Shown here: positions 9,446 to 18,880 of the stretch, piece by piece
Layout of the letters: every line of letters begins with the position of its first letter
Position numbering within the stretch: the first letter of the stretch is position 1
Assembly: GCF_003097515.1 (NCBI RefSeq)
Contig: NZ_CP029188.1
Coordinates: forward strand, 2,916,501-2,980,500
Direction: 5' to 3'
DNA from: Streptomyces tirandamycinicus
Lineage (GTDB): Bacteria > Actinomycetota > Actinomycetes > Streptomycetales > Streptomycetaceae
DNA length: 64,000 bases
Position numbers and translations under genes: made by a program
Notes under the pieces: generated by a model
What the model saw: the letters and a program-made list of their open reading frames with translations, nothing else
The model's database searches: none
Told to the model about the DNA's origin: nothing

Positions 9446-11857
9446 TCAAGCCCTCTCGACCGGCCCGCCGTCCTGGCCGAGGGGGCTGCCTTCTGCCCCG
9501 GTCCCGCCCAGGTCGTTCACAACGGCGCGAGTCCTGATGGTCACAGGATCACTGTGACCAAGAACCCGCTCACACAGCGGGAGATTCCGGGCAGCCAGGG
9601 CGGCCGCCTCCGCGACAGGGCCGCTCGCGGCGAGAGAGGCAGCGAGGCCTGCCCGATTGGCCAGCACGTACGGATGCTCAACACCAAGCACTTTCTCCTG
9701 CCCTTCGACGACGCGTCGCGCAAGGATGATGGCCTCATCACTGCGCCCGCGCTTCTCCAGAATCCAGCTCAGGAGGACAGTCGCCGAAAGGGTGAGGTAG
9801 TGCTCCGCACCGTGGATCCGCTCGCGGTCTGATACCGCCTTACGAGCCGCTGCCTCCGCTTGCTCCCATCGACCGAAGGCGTAGAGTCCGTACGCGTAAT
9901 TGTGGCGAGCCGTCACCGTTGTGAAGGATTCCGCCCCCAGGCGCTCCTCACACGTCGCGACCGCAGCGGGCGCGAATTCGTCGAACTCTTCCTTCGTTTC
10001 AGGATGCGCCAGATACTCGACCAGAAGGGCACGCACATGCAGAGTGTCAGGGTGATCGGGGCCCAGAATCCTCGTTCGGATCGCTTCCGTCTCCCGAAGC
10101 GACGTCACGCAATCCTCGAGCCTTCCCAACTGACCAAGCGGCTCGTGAATGTCCTGCAAACTCGCCAGCGTTTCACCGTGCTCCAGGCCAAGAAGGCGAA
10201 CCCGAGCCTCGAGAACATTCCGGTGCAATCTCTCGGATTCCTCGAATCGACCCAGCCGGAACAGCGCAAGGGCCAACCGATGACGAGCCCTCAACGTCAC
10301 TCGATGGTCCACACCCAACTGCCGCTGGCCTACCTCGGCTGCAGAACGGGCCATCGAGGATGACGCGTGATAGTCGCCCATCTCGAACGTCAGGCCAGCC
10401 AATCGAACGGCCAGCTCGACCGCTTGCAGGGCAACCTCCGAAGCAGGAACCCGACGGAGCAGACTCACCACGTGAGGCGCCAGCCACCCAACTCCACCGG
10501 CCACCCGAGCCTCACGGAGTGTCTCGGGGAATTCCTCGGCAAGAAGGCGAAGCGCCGACGTCGTGAGGAGTACCCTCTGGTCGTCCGGTACCGAGGCGGC
10601 GATGCTGTCCAGCAGTACCCCGTGAGCCCTGACGCACCTAACCCCGGCGCCACCCCGCTCGATGTCCACGAGCGCGATCAGGGAATGGTCCAGGAGGCCT
10701 CGCAGGGCGACCTCCACCCGGTGCCCCTGCAGAGAGGGGGCGGCATGACCCAGATCGGTCGCGGCCAGTTTCCGTGGATGGAGTAACGCCAGGGGCAGCG
10801 GGTCTGGACTGAAGCACGACAGCAATCGCATGAGCGTGACCGATTCAGGCACTCCGGCCCTCTCCAGCCTGTCGAGAGAGATCTGCCACGTCCTACCGAC
10901 CAAGTGCCTCGCATCCCTTTCGGAATCCGCCCCCCGGTCAATCAATTCCGTGGACTCGTCCTCAAGATGGCGTTGGTAGTCACTCATGGACCAGCTCTCC
11001 AAGAGTTGCCGAGACAGGAACGACCCTGCCAGCGTCAGAGCCAAAGGTAGGCAGTCCAGCCGCTGAGCCATGGAACGAGCCTCTTCGAATGTGCCGGAGT
11101 CGGGTGCGAGATCACGAAGGATGAGTGCGGCGTCGTCCACCGGGAGAGTGCCTACCCGGTGCAACCGCGCCCCCTGCCATACCGGCGACGTACCCTGTCT
11201 CGTGGTGACGACGACGGTCCCCTGGCGACTGGCCCGCAGCCACCCACCCTCTTCCAGCACTGCGGGATCGTCCGCGTTGTCCAACACGAGAACCCACCTC
11301 TGCGGCGAGCTGTCCAGGTAGTGCCAGACGAGATCTGCTGCCGCACGCTGGCCCGCGTAGGCCGCAGCCAATTCCACGGCCTGCGCACCTCGATCTGCGG
11401 CCACGGCCAGCATGCCCGCCCTCAACGTGGCTCGCTCTGATGCGCTGACCCAGAGACCGACAGTGTCGAGATGACTTGTCACCGCATGGAACAGCGCCTG
11501 TGCGACTGCAGTCTTACCGCATCCCCCCGTCCCGTGAAGCACGTGGATCCCTCCGTGGCCACCAGCAGCCTCAAGTAGTCCTGCCATGAGGGCCTTACGA
11601 TCCCGGAGGTGGCGCGGCATCCTTCCGACGAGCGGCAACCGCACGGAATCGGGTGCGACCAGCCCATTTCGCAGCCCGTCCGTAGCGGCGTGAACGATGC
11701 TGCGCGGTACTGACGAGCCCGAAAGCGATTCGGCCTCGCCGGCCCCGTAGTAGTGATGGTGTTCCGTGATGTGCTGGTCGCCCGTCGTCTGATACACGCG
11801 CCCCTGACCTGACGCACGGCCGTTTACCGCGCACTGCGCGCGTGGCGGCTCGGTCAC
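9446..11857 (-). CDS. NLR-like STAND NTPase with TPRs and an N-terminal RHIM-like motif
   Basis: The 803-residue protein is a signal-transduction ATPase. Residues 15–32 hold a short motif with core RVYQTTGDQHITE, followed by HHHYYG. The NTPase domain begins near residue 70: Walker A GTGGCGKT (about 110), Walker B VLVLDNADD (about 190) and sensor-like VVTTRQGT. A helical/winged-helix part follows, then from about 480 kinesin-light-chain-type TPRs (LGPDHPDTLHVR, LGVEHPYVLANR). This is the architecture of bacterial NLRs, in which the TPRs sense and the NTPase oligomerises. It overlaps the upstream gene by 4 bp (ATGA), whose C-terminus ends in the same short motif. I infer a sensor passing an amyloid-type signal to that partner. 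It converges on the DUF397 gene. Confidence 0.88.
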   Translation of the reverse strand: MTEPPRAQCAVNGRASGQGRVYQTTGDQHITEHHHYYGAGEAESLSGSSVPRSIVHAATDGLRNGLVAPDSVRLPLVGRMPRHLRDRKALMAGLLEAAGGHGGIHVLHGTGGCGKTAVAQALFHAVTSHLDTVGLWVSASERATLRAGMLAVAADRGAQAVELAAAYAGQRAAADLVWHYLDSSPQRWVLVLDNADDPAVLEEGGWLRASRQGTVVVTTRQGTSPVWQGARLHRVGTLPVDDAALILRDLAPDSGTFEEARSMAQRLDCLPLALTLAGSFLSRQLLESWSMSDYQRHLEDESTELIDRGADSERDARHLVGRTWQISLDRLERAGVPESVTLMRLLSCFSPDPLPLALLHPRKLAATDLGHAAPSLQGHRVEVALRGLLDHSLIALVDIERGGAGVRCVRAHGVLLDSIAASVPDDQRVLLTTSALRLLAEEFPETLREARVAGGVGWLAPHVVSLLRRVPASEVALQAVELAVRLAGLTFEMGDYHASSSMARSAAEVGQRQLGVDHRVTLRARHRLALALFRLGRFEESERLHRNVLEARVRLLGLEHGETLASLQDIHEPLGQLGRLEDCVTSLRETEAIRTRILGPDHPDTLHVRALLVEYLAHPETKEEFDEFAPAAVATCEERLGAESFTTVTARHNYAYGLYAFGRWEQAEAAARKAVSDRERIHGAEHYLTLSATVLLSWILEKRGRSDEAIILARRVVEGQEKVLGVEHPYVLANRAGLAASLAASGPVAEAAALAARNLPLCERVLGHSDPVTIRTRAVVNDLGGTGAEGSPLGQDGGPVERA

Positions 11858-12267
11858 CTCTCTGTAATGTGCTGGTCGCGGCCGGCTTGATAGACGCGTC
11901 CGCTCCCTGACGCTTCGGCCCTCATCTGAACGCTCCTCGTCTGGACCTGCTCATCCGGGTAAAGGTCCGCGAGAATCCGGCGAAGCTCCACCGCAACGTC
12001 CGGCCGGTCGCGAAGAAGACGGCGAAGGCGGCCCGCCCACTCCTCGCACAGTTCCCGCTCGACCAGCGTGTCGCCGTTCTCCCGCGCGAGCAGGAGATCG
12101 TCCCGAGCGGCTTCCAGTTCCCCCTCCACGCCCTCTGCGCGCGAGGGGCTGACCCGCCGCCACAGCGCGACGACTCCCTCCCGAGTTCTCTCCCACGCAT
12201 CAGTGGCCATAAGTGTCACCACTGCAGTGCCGGCGGTGCGCGCGAGATCCATCATCTCCGCTTCCAC
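11854..12267 (-). CDS. Small helical protein with a C-terminal RHIM-like motif, probable effector partner of the NLR
   Basis: This 137-residue protein is almost entirely predicted alpha-helical: an N-terminal hydrophobic helix (MDLARTAGTAVVTLMA), then charged helices (EGELEAARDDLLLARENGD, RRLLRDRPDVAVELRRIL). It ends at residues 119–137 with a motif whose core is RVYQAGRDQHITE. The same motif opens the downstream NLR. The layout (small helical domain plus terminal motif, co-operonic with an NLR carrying the matching motif) is that described for bacterial amyloid signalling sequences and 'Bell' domains, which are thought to cause membrane damage or cell death; assignment of this helical domain to Bell is my inference. 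Start is GTG with AAGGGGGA six bases upstream. Its stop overlaps the NLR start. Confidence 0.8.
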   Translation of the reverse strand: MEAEMMDLARTAGTAVVTLMATDAWERTREGVVALWRRVSPSRAEGVEGELEAARDDLLLARENGDTLVERELCEEWAGRLRRLLRDRPDVAVELRRILADLYPDEQVQTRSVQMRAEASGSGRVYQAGRDQHITER

Positions 12268-12297
12268 GCAAGTCCCCCTTGCCCAACCGTCCGCCTG

Positions 12298-12609
12298 TCA
12301 GAAACAGGTCCGAACGACCACAATAGGTGGGACTGCGATCACTGTCAGGTGGTTGCGTGCCCTGCACATCGCCCCGACCCGTGGCAGAGGCGTGGGCCGG
12401 AACATGGTCGCCATCGCCGCAGGGGAGGCGGCGGCGTCGTCCTCCGGCGAGAGTCGCTTCGCCAGTTCCCGCGACCGCAGCCATTCCCGTGGCTCCGCCC
12501 GCCGCTGCGGACTCTCCGCATCTGTCACCTCCACGGTCAGGCATACGTAACGGATAGTGGAGCGCAGGGTAGTCGCACGACCCTCGGCACCGTCCCGGTA
12601 GAGGGTCAC
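12298..12609 (-). CDS. Possible small protein of unknown function upstream of the NLR pair
   Basis: This 103-residue reading has about 80% G+C in third codon positions and a clearly lower second position, as expected for coding DNA here. It ends 30 bp before the GTG of the helical NLR partner. It starts with GTG, preceded by AGGA. The protein (TLYRDGAEGRATTLRSTIRY at the N-terminus) matches nothing I know; the middle is charged and the last 20 residues hydrophobic (LTVIAVPPIVVV). If real, it would be the first gene of a three-gene operon. It could equally be leader DNA with a chance open frame. Confidence 0.4.
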   Translation of the reverse strand: MTLYRDGAEGRATTLRSTIRYVCLTVEVTDAESPQRRAEPREWLRSRELAKRLSPEDDAAASPAAMATMFRPTPLPRVGAMCRARNHLTVIAVPPIVVVRTCF

Positions 12610-12913
12610 CTAATCGTCCTGGGACGCGGCGACAAGAGGGCGGGCGTGGTGGACGCGGCCACCGCGATCGAGTCGCTTGCCGGTCCCGACCGTCCAGCGA
12701 ACGTGGTCGTCGAAACGCCCCCTTGGGGTCCTTGCGGTGAATCAGAGTGTTGCTTCCTGCAAGCCCTTGGGTGATCCAATAGGTGGTGGTTCAGCAGCCT
12801 GCGGTGACCGACTGCGCCAACGCCGACTTCTCCCGGACAGCGCAGCAGTTGCACAGCGCGGGTCGAGACCCGGCACCATCGGGGGGCGCCGTGGCGCCAG
12901 GAGCCGACCGCCG
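12610..12913. other. Spacer between NLR operon and ADP-ribosylglycohydrolase homologue
   Basis: About 300 bp with lower G+C than its surroundings. A minus-strand frame (12606–12854) overlaps the start of the preceding possible gene by 4 bp, but its codon bias is weak and it resembles nothing known. No terminator-like hairpin or clear mobile element is visible. The promoter of the NLR operon is expected here. Confidence 0.4.
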
Positions 12914-14029
12914 TCAGCCGCGCGGGTAGCGCTGGAGCCAGCCGGGGGCCGAGACGGCGGGGCCGTGGAGCGCGGGCCCCTGGGTCATCTCCATGGCGAA
13001 GTCGTCGGCGAGTTCGAGAATGGTGGAACGCCCCTCGAGTTCCGCCAGCCAGGCGGGCGGGAGAGCCGTCTCGCCGTGAAGCGCGCCGAGGAGGGCGCCA
13101 CAGAGGGTGCCGGTGGTGTGTGAGGCGCCGTCGTGGTTGACCGCGAGACGGAGCCCGTGCCGGACGTCCTCGCTGACCAGGGTGCAGTAGACGGCGACGG
13201 CCAGGGCGTCCTCCGCGTTCTCGGGGTCGCCGAGGGCGTCGATACGGGTGGGGCTCGGGATGCCCTGGCGTACGGCTCCCAGGGCCTGTTTGAGCGCGTC
13301 GCTCACGGGCTGGTGGCCCGGCCTGGGCGTGAGGAGGGACAGCGCCCGCTGGACGGACCCGTCGACGGTCTCACCGCGGGCCAGCCCGTGCACGATCACC
13401 GCGAACGCACCGGCCGAGAGATATGCCGTGGGGTGTCCGTGGGTCTGTGCGGCGCACTCCACGGCAAGCTGGCAGACGAGATGGGGTTCCCAGCCCACGA
13501 GCAGTCCGAAGGGCGCGGAGCGGACGAGCGCGCCGGCGTCCCGGGCGGTGGGGTTCTTGGGCCTGTCGATGGTGCCGAGGGTCTCGTCGGCGAGACCGGT
13601 GAGGCAGGCGGGAGCCGGATCGCGGCGGGTGTAGAGCCATTCCTCGCGGGCGAGCCAGCCGTTGTCCTTGCGGCGCTCGTCGGGGCCCCAGTCCCGCTGC
13701 GTGGCCGCCCAGCGAAGATGGGCGCGGTGCACGTCGGTCGGCGGGTGCCAGGCGCCGGTGTCGCGACGGACCTGGGCGCGTATGAGGCCGTCGACCGTGA
13801 AGAGGGTCAGCTGGGTGGCTGCGGTGACGGCGCCGCGGCGGCCGTACGCGGGGGCGAGGTCGGCGACCCCGTCGGGGCCGTGGGCGGCGCGGATGTCGTC
13901 CAGCGACAGCGTTGCCACCCCGGCGCCGAGGGCGTCGCCGACTGCCCCGCCGAGCAGGCAGCCGCGCACCCGGGAGCGGAAGTCCTGCTGCTCGGCACGT
14001 CCCCAGACGGCTGCGGCTCCGGTTGTCAC
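12914..14029 (-). CDS. ADP-ribosylglycohydrolase (DraG/ARH)-fold protein lacking the metal ligands
   Basis: The 371-residue protein has the ADP-ribosylglycohydrolase fold, starting with RVRGCLLGGAVGDALGAGV. Family enzymes remove ADP-ribose from proteins or nucleotides using two Mg ions held by an N-terminal DDT motif and a C-terminal D-S-D-S/T motif. Here the first site reads TAATQLTLFT (residues 69–78, Ala-Ala where Asp-Asp is usual). The second reads NHDGASHTTG (about 297–306, Ala and His where two Asp are usual). The rest of the fold appears intact and full length, so it looks like a conserved pseudoenzyme rather than a decaying gene. It could bind ADP-ribosylated targets without hydrolysing them (inference). 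Confidence 0.85.
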   Translation of the reverse strand: MTTGAAAVWGRAEQQDFRSRVRGCLLGGAVGDALGAGVATLSLDDIRAAHGPDGVADLAPAYGRRGAVTAATQLTLFTVDGLIRAQVRRDTGAWHPPTDVHRAHLRWAATQRDWGPDERRKDNGWLAREEWLYTRRDPAPACLTGLADETLGTIDRPKNPTARDAGALVRSAPFGLLVGWEPHLVCQLAVECAAQTHGHPTAYLSAGAFAVIVHGLARGETVDGSVQRALSLLTPRPGHQPVSDALKQALGAVRQGIPSPTRIDALGDPENAEDALAVAVYCTLVSEDVRHGLRLAVNHDGASHTTGTLCGALLGALHGETALPPAWLAELEGRSTILELADDFAMEMTQGPALHGPAVSAPGWLQRYPRG

Positions 14030-14217
14030 GCGGCTCCCTCCCTTCTCGTGCGCAGCACTTTAATCGACCGTGACGGATCGCTTCATGGGCGGAATCCGGC
14101 CTCGACGACCAGTGAAGCGGAATGCGGCGGCCGGCCTCGGTCCCGGTCCGGCCACGGCCCACGCGCGTGGCCCGACGGCCCTGAGGCGAGGCACCCTTTC
14201 CACCCCCTGGGGCCCCT

Positions 14218-14590
14218 TCGCGGGCGGCGCCGTGACGGCCCCTCCCGGGCATCGCGACACCGGTCCTCGCAGGCGTCACGGCACCGGCCGGCCCTTCGCG
14301 GGCGTCCCGCGAGCTCCTTCCCCGGCGTCTCCGCGGACCCGTTCGCGGGCATCGTCGCGCGCCCGCTCTCCGGCAGGCACCGTCAGGGCGCCCGCACTTC
14401 ACAGGCGCCGTCACGAGCCCGTTCTCCGCAGGCACCCTCACGCGCCGGTCCCGCGAGGCGGCCCTCGACAAGCGCCGTCACGGGCCGCCCCTGCTCGCCC
14501 GCCTTCCGCGGGCACCGTCACGAGCCGGCCCCGCGTCCCTGCCCTCAGCAGGCACCGTCACGAGCCCGTTCGCGGACGCCGTCACGGACG
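14218..14590. repeat. Degenerate tandem repeat array of roughly 50-bp units
   Basis: The spacer after the FO synthase stop is almost entirely degenerate repeats of the type GGCACCGTCACGAGCCCG, each followed by 25–35 variable GC-rich bases. At least seven recognisable cores (GTCACGR) run up to the last base before the stop codon. No gene is supported within 14030–14591. The array may affect transcription termination or simply be a slippage-prone minisatellite. Confidence 0.7.
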
Positions 14591-14591
14591 C

Positions 14592-17201
14592 TCAGCCCTG
14601 GGGCAGCACCGGCAGCAGCTCCGGGAGGTGGCCGTCGGAGTCCGCCGCGGTGCGTCGCCGCTCCGCCGGAACCTCGCCGTACAGCGTCGTACGGGGCCGG
14701 GACGGGCGTCCGGCGGCCTCGGCGATGGCGGTCAGATCGCGGATCGACCGGTACGAGCCGTAACTCGACCCGGCCATCCGGGAGATGGTCTCCTCCATCA
14801 GGGTGCCGCCGAGGTCGTTCGCGCCGGAACGCAGCATCTGCGCGGCTCCGTCCGTCCCGAGCTTCACCCAGCTGGTCTGGATGTTGGGGATGTGCGGGTG
14901 GAGCAGCAGCCGGGCCATCGCCGTGACGGCCCGGTTGTCCCTGGCCGTGGGCCCGGGCCGGGCGATGCCGGCCAGGTAGACGGGCGCGTTGGTGTGGATG
15001 AAGGGCAGCGTCACGAACTCGGTGAAACCGCCCGTCTCCCGCTGGATGCGGGACAGCGTGCGGAAGTGGCCCAGCCAGTGCCGGGGCTGGTCCACATGGC
15101 CGTACATCATCGTGGACGAGGACCGGATGCCCAGTTCGTGGGCGGTGGTGACGACCTCGATCCAGGTGGCGGTGGGGAGTTTGCCCTTGGTCAGCACCCA
15201 ACGGACCTCGTCGTCGAGGATCTCCGCGGCCGTACCGGGGATGGAGTCCAGCCCCGCCTCCTTGGCGGCGGTCAGCCACTCGCGGATGGACAGACCCGTG
15301 CGCGTCGCGCCGTTGACGATCTCCATCGGGGAGAACGCGTGCACATGCATGCCGGGCACGCGCTGCTTCACGGCGCGGGCGATGTCGAAGTACGCGGTGC
15401 CGGGCAGGTCGGGATGGATACCGCCCTGCATGCACACCTCCACGGCACCGACGTCCCACGCCTGCTGGGCCCGGTCGGCGACCTGGTCCAGCGACAGGGT
15501 GTAGGCGTCGGCGTCGGTACGGCGCTGGGCGAACGCGCAGAAGCGGCAGCCGGTGTAGCAGACGTTGGTGAAGTTGATGTTGCGGGTGACGATGTACGTG
15601 ACGTCGTCGCCCACGACGTCACGGCGCAGGTCATCGGCGATCGAGCAGAGCGCGTCCAGCGCGGGCCCGTCGGCGTGCAGCAGGGCGAGGGCCTCGCCGT
15701 CGGTGAGCCTCACCGGGTCGTCCGCGGCCGTGGCCAGGGCCTGCCGCACGTCGGTGTCGATCCGCGACGGCACCATGCCGGGCGCCGCCGCCTCGCGCAG
15801 CGCTCCCCAGTCCCCGTACACCTCGTCGAAGTCCTCGCGGCGGTCCGAGCTCCGCCCGTCGGTGTCGATCGTGCGGTGCAGATCGGTCCGTCCGCTCGCG
15901 GTGAAGCCCTCGTCCGGCTCCTGCCAGGGCAGGCCCGCGGGCGTCGCCTCCTCGTCCGCGAGACCGGTGCCGGGATCGGCCAGGGCCCGTACGTGCGGCA
16001 GCAGCCGGGGGTCCAGCCAGGGTTCGCCGCGCCGGACGAACTCCGGGTACACGGCGAGCCGCTCCCGCAGCCGGAAGCCGGCGGCCGCCGACCGCTCGGC
16101 GAGCACGTCGATCTGGGGCCAGGGGCGCTCGGGGTTGACGTGGTCGGGTGTCAGCGGGGACACCCCGCCCCAGTCGTCGATACCGGCGGCGATGAGCCGG
16201 CCGTACTCCTCGTCCACCAGGTTCGGCGGCGCCTGGAGGCAGCCGGAGGGGCCCATGACGTGCCGGGCGACGGCGATGGTGGCGACCAGGTCGTCCAGCT
16301 CGGCGTCCGGCATGCCGCGCATGGCCGTGTCGGGCTTGGCGCGGAAGTTCTGGATGATCAGTTCCTGGATGCCGTGGTAGGCGCGGGAGACCCGGCGCAG
16401 CGCGAACAGCGAGTCCGCGCGCTCCTCGTACGTCTCACCGATCCCGATGAGCAGCCCGCTGGTGAACGGGACGGAGCTGCGCCCGGCGTCCTCCAGCACC
16501 CGCAGCCGCACCGCCGGCTCCTTGTCGGGCGATCCGTGGTGCGGGCCGCCGGGCTCGGACCAGAGCCGGGTGGCGGTGGTCTCCAGCATCATGCCCATGG
16601 AGGGCGCGACGGGCTTGAGCCGCTGGAAGTCCGTCCAGGTCAGCACGCCGGGGTTGAGGTGGGGCAGCAGCCCGGTCTCCTCCAGGACGCGGATCGCCAT
16701 GGCCCGTACATAGGCGATGGTGTCGTCGTACCCCTCCGCCTCGAGCCACTCGCGCGCCTCGGGCCAGCGGTCCTCCGGCTTGTCGCCGAGGGTGATGAGC
16801 GCTTCCTTGCAGCCCAGCTCCGCCCCGCGCCGCGCGATGTCCAGCACCTCGTCGGGCGACATGAACGGCCCCAGGCCGGCCCGGCGGAGCTTGCCGGGCA
16901 CGGTGGCGAAGGTGCAGTAGTGGCACTTGTCCCGGCACAGTCGCGTGAGCGGGATGAAGACGCTCTTCGAGTACGTGATGACCCCGGGACGCCCCGCGGC
17001 CTCCAGACCGGCGTCCCGCACCCGTGCCGCGGACGCGCACAGGTCCTCCAGGTCCGCGCCGCGCGCCTGCAGCAGCACGGCGGCCTCGCCGGCGTCGAGC
17101 GCGACACCGTCCCGGGCCCGCCTGAGAGCACGGCGCATGGCGTTGGCGGCCGGACGCCCCGCCTGGTCTCCGGCCCGGTCTCCGCCCTGGTGATCCGTCA
17201 T
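14592..17201 (-). CDS. fbiC: Bifunctional FO synthase, CofG/CofH fusion (FbiC)
   Basis: This 869-residue radical-SAM enzyme makes 7,8-didemethyl-8-hydroxy-5-deazariboflavin (FO), the chromophore of coenzyme F420, from tyrosine and a flavin precursor. Two radical-SAM domains are visible, each with its CxxxCxxC cluster motif: [10 protein letters not shown] in the N-terminal CofG half (about residues 90–100) and [10 protein letters not shown] in the C-terminal CofH half (about 550–560). The fusion and the length (~860 residues) are the actinobacterial norm. I chose the ATG at 17201 because the longer in-frame reading to 17438 adds 79 low-complexity residues. Window neighbours include several LLM and deazaflavin-type proteins that may use F420. 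Confidence 0.95.
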   Translation of the reverse strand: MTDHQGGDRAGDQAGRPAANAMRRALRRARDGVALDAGEAAVLLQARGADLEDLCASAARVRDAGLEAAGRPGVITYSKSVFIPLTRLCRDKCHYCTFATVPGKLRRAGLGPFMSPDEVLDIARRGAELGCKEALITLGDKPEDRWPEAREWLEAEGYDDTIAYVRAMAIRVLEETGLLPHLNPGVLTWTDFQRLKPVAPSMGMMLETTATRLWSEPGGPHHGSPDKEPAVRLRVLEDAGRSSVPFTSGLLIGIGETYEERADSLFALRRVSRAYHGIQELIIQNFRAKPDTAMRGMPDAELDDLVATIAVARHVMGPSGCLQAPPNLVDEEYGRLIAAGIDDWGGVSPLTPDHVNPERPWPQIDVLAERSAAAGFRLRERLAVYPEFVRRGEPWLDPRLLPHVRALADPGTGLADEEATPAGLPWQEPDEGFTASGRTDLHRTIDTDGRSSDRREDFDEVYGDWGALREAAAPGMVPSRIDTDVRQALATAADDPVRLTDGEALALLHADGPALDALCSIADDLRRDVVGDDVTYIVTRNINFTNVCYTGCRFCAFAQRRTDADAYTLSLDQVADRAQQAWDVGAVEVCMQGGIHPDLPGTAYFDIARAVKQRVPGMHVHAFSPMEIVNGATRTGLSIREWLTAAKEAGLDSIPGTAAEILDDEVRWVLTKGKLPTATWIEVVTTAHELGIRSSSTMMYGHVDQPRHWLGHFRTLSRIQRETGGFTEFVTLPFIHTNAPVYLAGIARPGPTARDNRAVTAMARLLLHPHIPNIQTSWVKLGTDGAAQMLRSGANDLGGTLMEETISRMAGSSYGSYRSIRDLTAIAEAAGRPSRPRTTLYGEVPAERRRTAADSDGHLPELLPVLPQG

Positions 17202-17444
17202 GCAGCGAGCATACGAGCGCGGTCCGACAGCGGAACGGGGGGTACGGGCGTATGCGCCGAAAACGGCCGGGATACGAGGGCCGGGGAGGCGCCCCCGGCG
17301 GGGCCCGTGAGGCGCTGCGCGGCCGAACCTGGCCCTCGGCGGGTTCGACCGCACGCACAGAGGTTCCCGGAAGGCCCGAAACACTGCGAGTCGTACGGGA
17401 ATTACGCGTTGCGATCGGGAACGAGCCCATGCCAGCATTCCCGG

Positions 17445-18236
17445 GTGAGCGACAACGGGGACAGCGGTGCGAAGCCCGAGCGAACGTCGAGATTGGCCGA
17501 GTTGACCGAGTTGACCGAGTCGGCGAAGCCGGCGGACTCGACCCGGCCGGCGGAGTCGGCCAGCGGGGCGCCATCCGAACCGCCGACCCGCGCACCCGCC
17601 GACCCCGACGCGCCCGAATCACGCCGAACGACCCAACCGCCCAAAGTGCCCAAAGTGCTCGAAGTGATCGAAGTGCTCGATGCGCCGGAAACGCAGGTGC
17701 CGTCGCGGACACCCCGAACACCGCACACACCCCCAATAGCGCGAATACCTGGAGCACCCGGAGTACCGGAGCGACCAGAGCCATCGGAGACACCAGAGCC
17801 ATCGGAGCCCCCGGATTCGCGCACGGCGGGCATACCGGCAGCGGCGGGCGCGCCCGCGGACGGTGGACCGGAATCGGCCCGCCGGGAGTTTGCGCGGTTG
17901 CTCGGGGAATTCCGGCGTACCGCCGTGCTGGTGCCGTTCGACGAGCACGACAGCCTGTGGACCGCCGACCGGAACGGCGTCCGCTGGATCTGCGCGTTCT
18001 CCCACGAGCAGGCCCTGGCCCGCTTCGCCGCCGCGCGGGGCGAGACCCGCCGGGAGTGGAGGTACCGGAGGGTCCTCGGCGCCCGTCTGCTGGACGTGAT
18101 GGTGCCCGCGCTGCCCGGACCGGGCGGAGTGGCCCTGGACGCGGGCAGCGCCGACGGCATGTTGTTCCCGCCGGTCAGGGGCATCGTGCCCGACACGGCG
18201 GCAGTGGATCTCGGGGAGACGAGGGGGACGGAATGA
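17445..18236 (+). CDS. SseB-like domain protein with a disordered N-terminus
   Basis: The 263-residue protein starts with about 140 low-complexity residues (Pro, Ala, Glu, Thr; short repeats such as LTELTES and PKVPKVLEV encoded by 9-bp repeats). It ends with a ~115-residue domain typical of the SseB N-terminal family: [37 protein letters not shown] and [15 protein letters not shown]. In Streptomyces this domain sits next to WXG-like and RHS genes of presumed type VII-linked effector cassettes. Start GTG at 17445 follows CCCGG only. Its stop overlaps the next start (ATGA), so it is translationally coupled to the WXG-like gene. Confidence 0.75.
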   Translation: MSDNGDSGAKPERTSRLAELTELTESAKPADSTRPAESASGAPSEPPTRAPADPDAPESRRTTQPPKVPKVLEVIEVLDAPETQVPSRTPRTPHTPPIARIPGAPGVPERPEPSETPEPSEPPDSRTAGIPAAAGAPADGGPESARREFARLLGEFRRTAVLVPFDEHDSLWTADRNGVRWICAFSHEQALARFAAARGETRREWRYRRVLGARLLDVMVPALPGPGGVALDAGSADGMLFPPVRGIVPDTAAVDLGETRGTE

Positions 18237-18880
18237 GCGCGGAGAGTCCTGATCTCAAGGCGCCGCCCGCGGCGCTCGCCGCCATCGCGCAGGGCATCGA
18301 CCTCGCCCATGCCGAGCTCAAGGACCTCGGCATGATCGGCGAGGCGACCACGGGGCGCGGCTTCTCGGACCTCTCCCTGTCGGGGCTGGAACTCGGCCAC
18401 GGCGGTCTCGCCGACGCGTTCGGCACCTTCTGCGACCGGTGGGAGTGGGGCGTCCGGGCGCTGACGCTGAAGGGCAACGGGTTCGCACAGGCCGTGGGCC
18501 TGTCGGCGGGTTCGTTCGCCGAACAGGAGCAGTACGTCAAGGACTCGATCAAGATCGGCGTCAACTCGCTGAACGGCAACCCGCACCTCGGCGAGGACGA
18601 GGTCAAGGGCATGAGCTGGAACGAGATCAGCACCCAGTCCGCCACCGACGACCCCGACTGGAGCGCGGAGTCGTTCTCCGAGGCCCACCGGGAGGTCGGG
18701 CAGACCTGGCGGAACACGGGCTACGACGTGGCGGACGCGCAGATGGACGCGTTCGAGCGGCAGGGACTCATCGACCCGGAGGCGCGTGAGGCGGCGGACG
18801 CCCGCCTGCGCGAGACGCTGGACCCGTCGCAGGAGACGATCACGCAGGCCGAGGAGCCGCGTTGGGGGGAGCGCGGCTGA
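18233..18880 (+). CDS. WXG-like helical partner of the RHS effector
   Basis: The 215-residue acidic helical protein holds FGTFCDRWEWGVRAL (about residues 65–80), a W-x-W-G turn like the WXG/ESX-type helical hairpin, followed by VKDSIKIGVNSLNGNPHLGE. It overlaps both neighbours: ATGA with the SseB-like gene and a one-base TGATG overlap with the RHS gene. That argues for fixed stoichiometric production as a chaperone or secretion partner of the RHS protein (inference). No catalytic residues are seen. Confidence 0.7.
   Translation: MSAESPDLKAPPAALAAIAQGIDLAHAELKDLGMIGEATTGRGFSDLSLSGLELGHGGLADAFGTFCDRWEWGVRALTLKGNGFAQAVGLSAGSFAEQEQYVKDSIKIGVNSLNGNPHLGEDEVKGMSWNEISTQSATDDPDWSAESFSEAHREVGQTWRNTGYDVADAQMDAFERQGLIDPEAREAADARLRETLDPSQETITQAEEPRWGERG

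Noticed and set aside
12606..12854. 82-codon minus-strand frame upstream of the possible NLR-operon gene
   Set aside because: Weak codon bias and no resemblance to known proteins; the 4-bp overlap with the next frame is not enough alone.
14070..17400. Long plus-strand open frame ahead of the SseB-like gene
   Set aside because: Antisense to fbiC and a repeat array; only its last 263 codons (from 17445) form a believable protein.
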